From Allium sativum (taxonomy: Eukaryota > Streptophyta > Magnoliopsida > Asparagales > Amaryllidaceae), in the NCBI GenBank assembly GCA_030737875.1, contig CM060912.1:206535231-206599230 (forward strand): a stretch of 64,000 nt of DNA. The letters are read 5' to 3'. Both the position numbers and the translations under genes were made by a program. Each line of letters opens with the position of its first letter. The first letter of the stretch is position 1. Under the pieces are notes generated by a model. It saw nothing but the letters and a program-made list of their open reading frames with translations, was not told the origin of the DNA and did no database searches. Shown here piece after piece: positions 55,741 through 64,000 of this stretch.

Positions 55741-56619
55741 CCGATATTTACTAAATTCTTTGAAGCGAGCCATATAAGCTGCCAACCGCCCATGAGAAGT
55801 TACATAGAAATCTATTAGGTTGGTTTCTTAAGGAAGGCAGGTTTGACCAAGTCCACATCCTGATGGTCAAGGAAGTTGCTTTGAAAAACATGAGGCTTAG
55901 AAGAGGATATAGAGCAGCAGAGTGGTTGGTAGAGTTTATGTTGGGAACTAGCCAGAGTTAATAAGAATAATTATATTGAGATTTTTAATCATTACCATGT
56001 GCAAGATGAATTCTTAGCAACATTTAAGGAATGTTTCATGACGAGACTAAGAAACTTAGGAAGGAAAATGAAAAGGTGTTAATGACGAAGAAACATGTCG
56101 ACAATAGGGTCCGGGAGCTGACCAAAATTAGCACAAAGTTAGAGGTTTTCTTTGATAGGTAGGAGGCTACCTTGAAAAGTCTCGAGGTTGAGAAGCAAAC
56201 AGTAGAGTCCTAAAGGAAAACCATTACCAATCAAGAACACACTATATTAGCTTAGGTTGTAGATACCGCATCGCTCAAGGAAAAACTTTCTTAGCTCCAA
56301 AAAGAGAAAGTGCAACTAGCCCTTGAGAGAGCAAGTGTTCATAAAACTTATGAAGACACAGCAGAACATTTGGATGCTACTATGTTCAACATCTACACCT
56401 AGACCATTTTGGGTAGTGAAAGTTTAGCTTTCCTTGGGAATAAATATGCTTTTCCCATGTTGAAATTTGGAATGAATTGCTTGAACGAGTCACTAGGATG
56501 GGTTACATTGAGGAGGAGCTAATTTAGCATTATTTGGATAAGGATTCCTGAATCACTCTTAGAAAAGGAAAGGATGAAATCAAACTTGAGAAAGAGAGAT
56601 GGGTTTTGGTTGAGGTGGG
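55741..56619 (+). pseudogene. Coiled-coil extra ORF of a Tat element, C-terminal part, stop-ridden
   Basis: Plus-strand pieces with stops: GRFDQVHILMVKEVALKNM (about 55832), then a heptad-rich region from about 56040 (KKLRKENEKVLMTKKHVDNR, LTKISTKLEVFF, SLKEKLS, LQKEKVQLALERASVHKTYE). It ends with TILGSESLAFLGNKYAFPM (about 56405-56465) and KERMKSNLRKRDGF. Coiled coil followed by a GSE-F-x-FL block is what extra ORFs of Tat elements look like. It stands immediately before a polypurine-like tract and an LTR (56620), so it lies between a lost integrase and the 3' LTR, in sense orientation. Element C separates it from its N-terminal part (44260-44590). Confidence 0.5.
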
Positions 56620-56741
56620 TGTTACTCGGCCTTTTGGTCCAAACACCAGAAGCAATCCAGTCTCGCACGACTTATCCCATCACGTGGTTAAACAACCCAT
56701 AAGTGTCGCCAAGATACCAACGAACAAAGCCTAGATGGAGT

Positions 56742-59599
56742 TGTGATGACCGCCCACAACCCCCGCACTAAACAAGAGGAATAATGTGCTGAAAGGTGCG
56801 CACGACTGCTATGGACGATCATCAGAGTAGGTAAACACAATCGATACCTATCGTAGAACTCACAGCGCAAGGATAAAATATAGTAGAAAATATATAGCAG
56901 GTAATAATAGTGAAGCATCATATAACAAACTTTTGAAACTTTCACAACATCCTGAAAGAATATCCAAACATCAGAGGAAATATCAAAGTCTGTACATAAA
57001 GCCTTACTATAACACTCATAGAGCAACTCAAACAGTGGAAACAGAAACACTAGATAGTAATAAACTAGTACATAAGCCTCCAGCTCGCTTCCGAACTACA
57101 ACATCGTCCTCACTAAGCTACCACCTGTCACCTTCCACCTAGTCTGCCCATCCACAACTGGATGAACATCCCAAGGTAATAAGAGGGAAACATAAAACCT
57201 TGAGTTAGACAACTGTCTTAGTGAGCGATAAAACAACTAACAAATATCAATAATAAAGTATATAAGAAAGGATAGATAAACATACTAATCTACCCACAAC
57301 ACCAGAGTTATCTTCCCCACATCGGACAGTGATAGCCTTTACAAATTCAACCATACATCCATGGAAACTAGAACACCCATTCAAACCATGGCAAAACACT
57401 TATGACATCCAAATTATATATATCTCATGTAAACCATCCTAATCGAACTAAACATCCCTCAAGCATAATCCCCAGAGGCCGAAACCAATATTAGACAAGC
57501 ACCCAAGGAACAACTCCTTTGACGTTGGACAATCTACACGAGATGGTTCAAACAGAGCAACCAATCATCCATGACTGACTCTGGTTATCACCGCCAATCC
57601 TGCTTTGAAACCATTGTTAATCGTATGATGGCCAACCTTGCCATATGTCAAGGGCTAATGGTAGCCCCAGTTCTAGTATAAACTCCATACGCCTTTCAAC
57701 GATACGCATGTATGTCCAATCTTGACAACTAGGCCTTTCAACAATACCCAAGGTACTCGACCTACAACTGGTCTTTTGGACGTCTCTATTGTACCCCTGC
57801 TTTGAGCATGCTAGAACTTACGACAACGATAATGTCTCGGCCTTCTTATCTCTAGTCATCCAACCCTATGACTTTTCATAGCTCAAGCAACCTTCTCAAG
57901 AAACCATTATCCACCAACACATGACCTTTGAGTTGTTACCTCATTCGCTGTTCTACACCGATCAATGAACACCTTTTAACACTTCGAACCTTCCTACTTG
58001 AATTTACTTCGAAGTCACACCTTCACTGAGCCAAATTACATTACTGCACTGCGGTTAGGGTTCGGGAGGTTGCCCCCTGAAAAATATTTTTTTCAGGCCC
58101 TTTTATTCAAATCTGGGACATACCCAAAAAACAATTTTTTCCAGAAATGACCCTGTGCGACCGATCCCTAGCCTCCTCGACCGACCCGCCTTGCTCGATC
58201 CAAACTCCCTAAAGTACGACCGACCCTGGAGCGACCGACCAAACATTCACACTGCTCGACCGAACCCACAACATCTAAGTAGAGACCGACCAACCTGCTG
58301 CCCGACCCAGGCTTGCTCGACCCATGCTTGCTCGACCAACACTATTCGACCCAAGTCCTTGCTCGACCGATTAAGACCCTGTGCTCGACCGACCCTTGTT
58401 TTGCATATCCGAGCCTCCTTACGAAGACCGATTACTTCCTGCTCGACCCGACCATTATGCTTGGCCCGACCCGAAGGCTACTCGACCGACCGACCCATAT
58501 GAAGCCCGATTCCATGCACAAGCGATCCCCTCTACACACTCGACAACCCACTCGCACGCACGATCCGTGGCCTGTACAGCCCCAATTCAAGTCCAGTTTT
58601 GACCAAAACTTCGCCAATTGACAATATCGACGAAATTTATTCATCTAATTCATCACATACAATCATAAACACGTTATGAAATTACTAACAACATGAATAT
58701 GATGATTTTCACCAAAATTATGCAAATCTCACTAAAATCATAATAAATGAACATACGAACAAAACGATGGATTTAACTTGCATAAACATAGGAAATAGCA
58801 TAGAAATTACCAATTTAAACTTGCTAAATCAGATCTATAGTGATTCACATGAAAATGGACTTACCAAGGTGTAAATCTACGAGAAAATGCTTGAATTTGG
58901 GTAAAAACATGATCAAACATTCTTATACTTGATTGAATATGTATGAGAGATGCATATCACTCATCTATTCTCCAAAGCAACAAAAAATGATAGAAATATG
59001 ATTTCGAATAACATGTAATTCGAACCAAACTCCTCAATCCAATGAATTCTCACTCCAAATGATGTAGATCTAGCTTCAATTGGTGTAGATCTTGGATTCC
59101 CTTTCTTAGATCTCGATTTTAATGGTGGAAAGCTGTTAGAGGAAGGAGGAACATAGGCCACCAAATGAGAGAATGGAGAAAGTAAACTATTCTTCATACC
59201 TGTCACCCCCTATTTATAGCTTTCCATCAGCCCACTAATGGGCCTCAACAAATCAGCCCACTAAGGCTTCACAAACCTGAACAACCAACTTTTAAACCTT
59301 AAGACAGCGATTCCTCCCAAACCGCTGAGCCAAATCTTTAATGTAACCACTCTACGAAAAGGTGATCATCATTTCCTTTCCAATGGCATAGGTCTCACCA
59401 CCTGATTTGACCTGAGTCAAAAATTATTCCTTATATAAGACTGACAAGGGAAAAAAGGTCACAAAAAAATTGGTAAAAATTATGGACATGTCCCACATCC
59501 CCATAAGCATCATATTAAAACTCGAGAATGATCCAATCCTCAGGGAATAAAATAAAAATATTTTGCGATCCTCCGATACGTAAAATGCGGGCTGTTACA
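56742..59599 (-). mobile_element. Solo LTR of the element B family
   Basis: Homologous over its full length to the LTRs of element B, with the same termini (TGTGATGACC at 56742, CTGTTACA at 59592-59599). Flanks GGAGT (56737-56741) and GGAAT (59600-59604) differ by one base, consistent with a 5-bp target duplication. There is no internal sequence, so it is probably the result of LTR-LTR recombination. Its TCGACCGA array (58160-58510) is longer and different from those in element B. Minus-strand TATA box near 59211-59220. Confidence 0.88.
58160..58510. repeat. CTCGACCGACCC-type array in the solo LTR
   Basis: At least fifteen copies of CGACC within 350 bp, mostly as GCTCGACC or GACCGACC. This replaces the GACCGATCTCCC units of the two element B LTRs at the same position. 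Confidence 0.8.
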
Positions 59600-59948
59600 G
59601 GAATCGTAAAAGTATAGTCGTCACGGCTCTTTGAAAATACTCAAAATGGCCTAAGTGTTCAAGGGTTGGTATTAGCCTTCCTCTATATTCCGTATTCCTT
59701 TCAACAACTCTCATGATTAGTATTACAACATTTCATATCCTGGGATTTCTTACAGTATTTCGTATCCTGCTTGCACATCCGGGATCGGTACAAGGAAACT
59801 CATATCATGGAGATATGAGAGAAACAAAGAAGAGAGGATATGAAGACTTTGTAAACATAGAAAAAAATAATTTAAGTATGGGGGACATGGAAGCAAGATA
59901 ACAAGAAGAAGAAGAGTTTAAGACTTTGAGAAGCAAAATAAATCAAGT

Positions 59949-59991
59949 CCCCGGGATACGTACTGACCCCGAGTCGGTACCGATCCCGGGG
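59949..59991. promoter_or_regulatory. Inverted repeat upstream of the TATA box in the 60-kb LTR
   Basis: CCCCGGGAT (59949-59957) and ATCCCGGGG (59983-59991) form 9-bp perfect arms. Between them GGTACC is itself palindromic. The right arm ends about 66 bp upstream of the TATA box. Confidence 0.6.
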
Positions 59992-60495
59992 TATGAAATT
60001 TGGAGGCATGTTCCTACCAATCTATGCTTCTACCTACTCCCACCTGCTCCTTCTTCATATAAATACCCCTCATTATGCTCCTAGAAAAAGGTTGAAACCT
60101 TGCTCATTTGACACTTTTGGAAGAAGATATTGCCTTCTTAACCCCAATCTTGCTCCATCACTCCGGAAAGAAGAATCTTACCTCTTTTCGGACCCTTGAA
60201 CTTTCTGGACATCCTAGGCATTTTGGGAAGAAGGACCTGGGCTCTAATTTGGAACTTGTAGAATCTACTTTCCACCATTGCAAACGTATACATATGGAAC
60301 TATGGTTCCTACCATTGTACTTTGACTAAAAGTGAATAAAAAGAGCAAAACCTTCAAATTGGACGTAGGTTCTCGTGGATTGAACCACTATAAAACACTG
60401 TGTTAATTTACATTACTGCATAATTTCCACTCCAAACATATAATTTCATTATCTCAAAACTCTTTGGGTGTTGTGCTAACTTCTGCACATCAATA

Positions 60496-61383
60496 TTCTG
60501 GTTCTTTCATTAAGAGAATGAACTCAGGAGACCTCATATTTCCTACCGTCTTCAACCGAAATTTCGAGGCGCTACTTAGGTCTTCTTAGACTTACCAATC
60601 AAGTTTTTCAATATAATGAAGAAATAAAAAGATACTTTGGCAAAGCCTTCGACCGTTGGACCAGAAACCTCTCCGTACGGTAAAGTTTGGAAGATCTGAT
60701 TGCAATGGATATGGCGACTTCCCCCAACCCTGAAGCTCCGGTCATGCAAGCTTAATTCTTCAAAATGATCAAAAAGTTAAAGGAAACCTAAAAGTAGCTT
60801 AACGAGTAGATTAAGAAAATATTGACTTGATGCAGAGGCTGCATCCGAATATCTATAGGGATATCACGCGCCTTCAAGTAAATAGGGTCGCTCAGCCCGC
60901 TTAGTACATTTCGGAAAATTATTCTTCTGATACTTATCACAGCAACCATATCCAAATGCGGAGAATCAATGGAAACGGTGCTACACTCACAATCTGAGAG
61001 GGAGCCTATTGTTCCAACCACTCTAGTCTGGATCTAAGAGCTAGTGCCCAACCCTCTACAAGGAAGCCTTCGACTTCCACAGTTCAGAACTTGTTGCCGA
61101 CTCAACCTGCTACAAATTAGGCTCAAGTTCCTCTTAACCAACCTCCACAAAATCAAACAATCGAAGTTGACGATGTATCCGAGGATGATGCAGATGTTCT
61201 TCTGAGAAGGTGCCCAAGACCATGAACTTTCGAGACAGACCACTGGAATCCAGCAGAGGTCCATCTTGTGATTCTCGCCAACATGGTCCGTAGGATCATG
61301 AGAGAAACATGGGGGGACATCAATGGCGTTTGAGAAACCAGTACGAGGCATAACCCCTTTACTCTAGTTGTCTTTAATATTGA
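60496..61383 (+). other. Leader of the element 3 gag
   Basis: No clear coding until gag at 61384. Some N-terminal gag-like residues may be read before, for example around 61110-61240, but frames change often. A primer site directly after 60495 is not recognisable. Confidence 0.4.
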
Positions 61384-62596
61384 ATGGCAGAGATGCTTCA
61401 ATATTTCATAACTAATGGTGTACTCGGCGATGACCGATCCTTGGAACTTCCTAAACCATTACGAGTGGCACATGGACTCAAGTCATGCAACCGACGTAGT
61501 AAATGCAAGTGTTTTCCTGTCTTTTTCAAAGGTGTGACTCTGATTTGGTTCTCTCAACTTCTGCCAAGAACCATAGCGATTTTCGACTATTTGGCTACCG
61601 AGTTAGTGAAGTAGTTCTGAATGCATATTGCCAAGCCGAAAGACACTCACTCCCTCTCGAACATCTACCAAGGCAAGAGGGAAAATCTCAAGAGATACCT
61701 TGAAAGATTCAATAATGCCTTGGCTAACGTAGAAGACCTCGAGCCTCGCACCGTCCTTGTTCAGCTTGCCAAGGGCATGCTTCCTGATTCCGAGTTCAGG
61801 GATTGGATCCATAGAAAGAAACCCAAGTCTTTGGATGTTTTCTATGGGAAGGCAAATCAGTTCTTGTGCTAGGAGGAAGTGCGTAGGAATAAGGCTGCTC
61901 AAGCTGGCTACCCAACAACCCGCATCAGGCTTCCACGAAAGGCAGAGTCAAAGCCAAATAAGTCGGAGAAAGCTTCGATAAGCGCAAAGGGGTCACTCAG
62001 TTCAAGCACAAGCTAAACAACAGAAAACCAGGGAGAAACAACAATCTGGAAACGAACTCCAAGATGCTCGACCGCTTGCCTCCGTACAAGGTCTACACTC
62101 CACTGAATATTCAATTGGAGATAATATATCTCGAGACCTGCAATATGATGTAGTACAAAGCCGATGTCATGAGAATCTACCAATCGTGAGAAGAACTCCG
62201 GAAAGTACTACAGATTCCACGGCATGTTCGGCTACAACACAAATGACTACCGATGCCTTAGGGATGCTATCGTGAAATTCATTCGTGTGTAACACCTCGA
62301 GCAGTACGTCCAAAATCTTTCTCCAAAAGAAGCAGCCATGAGCCTTTCAGCACCCGCACCTCCTTAGATCCAAGCGGCACCCGGGTCATCCAATCCGAGA
62401 CCTCCTCAAAGGGGTATCATGATTAACATTATTTTCGGTGGACCTTATTCCGCAAATGAAAGCTTTCGGTGTATACAAGGTTACACCAACTTTAGCAAGC
62501 ACGCTGACCAGGAAGCGTGCTCCGCCTCCATGGACGACCAATTCCCCGCAAAGCTGCAAAAGACTATAAGGGATGACATAGTCTTCTGAGAGGAGT
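61384..62596 (+). pseudogene. Element 3: Tat gag of the element 1 family, truncated
   Basis: Matches element 1 gag segment by segment: KCKCFPVFFKGVTLIWFSQL (about 61498), HIAKPKDTHSLSNIYQGKRE (61624), NALANVEDLEPRTVLVQLAK (about 61714), WIHRKKPKSLDVFYGKANQF, the relic knuckle GYNTNDYRCLRDAIVKF (about 62229), and PAKLQKTIRDDIVF (about 62548). The sequence stops where element 1 goes on to its protease, because an LTR-like sequence begins at about 62595. Stops and frameshifts are frequent. No pol is present in the window. Confidence 0.8.
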
Positions 62597-64000
62597 AACA
62601 CCCCACACTTTTTTGAGCACAAAATTCAACAAAAAATGGAACTCAAACCCTTCCAAGAATGGAGCATATAAATATGGTACTTGCAAATAATGAGCATGAG
62701 AATAATCAAAGTAAAATAAAACTAACTCACAACAGAAACAAAATAAGATAACTAAACTAGCTAAGGCGACTACCGTAAATCATATCGCCACGACGATATC
62801 GAGCATGAGAGAACGAGAAACAAAAATCAAACCGAACACCTACTAAGACCTGTCTTCCTTGAGCTAAACCTGAGAGTTGTTATGAGGAGAGGGGTCAGAA
62901 CAACAAGTCTTGATGAGTAGAAAATGTATAACACTATCTACTACACACAAATATATCGTGTTTGGTAAAAACCAAAACATATGTCTAACAAGGCTAATAA
63001 CTCTAACCTAACCTTGTAAATATTTACGCACGACGACTAACTACCATACCCTAGGTGATAATCCCAAACGATAATGATAACAATACAGAAATACTGAGAT
63101 AGAACATTTACATATTATTATGAAGCCTTAAACCACCATTAAACTGTTATAAAGACTAAGAGGTGGGCTTCCAACTACTCGATATTCCATAAGGACGTAA
63201 ATCATTTCCATATAGTCACTTAAGAACTCACTATCAATATAAGATAAGGGCGGATCTATTCGATCATTAAAGACCCAAGGAAGACCTATCAATCACTTAA
63301 TACTTTAATTGGTGGTCTACTCAAACACTGAAATAACGTAGAAGACACTAGCTACTAAGTCCTATTAATTTAAGGCTTCTATTATTCATGCATATACCCA
63401 TGACACACATAAGAAAAGAGGCAGTAAGCAGTCACTTATTACCTACAGGATAGGCATACGACATCTCGTCATTTATGATCTTCCCCTAGCGGACCCTCGT
63501 GTTACTATCTAGCTGACCTTATTAGATAATCCCCTAGCCACTTACTACTTCCCCTAAAATAGGCAGACTTATGGTTACTCTATAGTGGTCATTTAATACC
63601 TAATCCCAAGTTGGACTCTCACCCCATTCACTTACTACTTAGAGGAAGCGGACTAACGCAGGGATTACCAAGCTTGTACCTAATAGCTATTTAATATTTC
63701 TTGATTATAGGGAGGTGAGCTATGCGATCACTTCATACCCTTTTAAGGGTGGATGTAACTACTTAATAACTCTATCCTAAAGCAGGCTTACCCCTATAAA
63801 TTATTTCCCCTTTGAAAGATTTCCTCTTTTATGCCAGAGGCGGGTCCTACAACCACTTAATACCTCACACTTGGAATAAACCTCAATTCAGGAATAATCC
63901 TCGCTACACAATTAACTATCGTCATGGGTTCCTATGGTTAGTGATACCTCACATTAGTTGTACATATATCTGATTATTGGAAAGTGTTGACTTCTGACGA
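62595..64000 (-). mobile_element. LTR-like sequence inserted in element 3 gag, open at the window edge
   Basis: It begins GTAACACCCCACAC exactly where gag homology ends. Later words resemble in order the first 500 bp of the element B LTR on the plus strand: CCTGAGAGT...GTCAGAACAACAAGTCTTGATGAG corresponds to CTTGAGTCAGACAACAGTCTTAGTGAG. This suggests a minus-strand chromovirus LTR of another family. From 63250 on, CACTTAATACC-type words recur about every 60 bp without a clear unit. No coding signal seen. Confidence 0.45.

Larger units (their letters stand above)
56620..60495 (+). repeat. Tat LTR interrupted by a solo LTR
   Basis: It starts TGTTACTCGGCCTTTTGG after the tract GAGGTGGG (56612-56619). 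This is similar to the element 1 LTR start (TGTTAACCATCTTTTTGG). After the inserted solo LTR (56742-59599) it resumes at 59605. It contains the palindrome CCCCGGGAT...ATCCCGGGG (59949-59991), a TATA box (TATAAATA, about 60058-60065) and GGACGTAGG...GAACCACTATAAA (60362-60400). It ends near 60495 (CATCAATA, decayed from GTCAACA). The net LTR length is about 1 kb. Confidence 0.65.

Overview
The window looks like repeat-dense nuclear DNA of a flowering plant, probably heterochromatic or pericentromeric. Nearly every coding signal is a degenerate LTR retrotransposon. Introns, rRNA, CRISPR arrays and operons are not seen. Two large groups of Ty3/gypsy elements dominate. Tat-clade elements carry a second, archaeal-type RNase H, an extra coiled-coil ORF and tandem repeats near the 3' end. 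Chromoviruses (Tekay-like) carry a tRNA-Met-type primer site and LTRs with TGTAACA termini. No intact host gene was found.

Layout. (1) 1-1334: end of a minus-strand chromovirus-like LTR, with a hairpin and a tRNA-like segment. (2) 1335-13836: Tat element 1 on the plus strand, 5' truncated. It has gag, protease, RT-RNase H, a second RNase H and integrase up to 6362. An antisense multi-segment ORF follows (11610 to 7544, minus). Then come a TTCGAA-palindrome array with its own minus-strand TATA box, a polypurine tract and the 3' LTR (13008-13836). (3) Element 1 sits in the left LTR of element D (minus, about 13837-19350), a gag-only Tat-like element. (4) 21127-30536: element B, a minus-strand chromovirus with both LTRs and a perfect 5-bp target duplication (ATAAT). 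(5) 30537-36605: AT-rich DNA with MITE-like inverted repeats, an LTR-like stretch and one possible host exon. (6) 36606-43491: element 2, a plus-strand gag-only Tat-like element with both LTRs. (7) 44678-55252: element C, a plus-strand chromovirus with both LTRs and a near-perfect target duplication (GATAT/GATAC). It has split a degenerate coiled-coil ORF of a Tat element. (8) 56620-60495: LTR of a Tat element, interrupted by a B-family solo LTR (56742-59599). It is followed by a gag of the element 1 family (61384-62596), cut off by another LTR-like sequence that runs off the right edge.

How it works together. The pol genes of elements 1, B and C are all broken, and 1 and C have lost catalytic residues, so nothing here looks autonomous now. 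The gag-only elements D and 2 would have needed enzymes from relatives.

The most interesting pattern is in the promoters. In several unrelated families a family-specific, CG-cored palindrome or short repeat array lies about 20-200 bp upstream of the TATA box. Examples are TTCGAA and GGGTACGAAATTTCGTACCC in element 1, TTTCGTATCCC/GGGATACGAAA in element 2, GTCGACCC in element C and the left-edge LTR, and CCCCGGGAT/ATCCCGGGG in the 60-kb LTR. All positions and repeat counts were read by eye. Divergences are estimates, not alignments.
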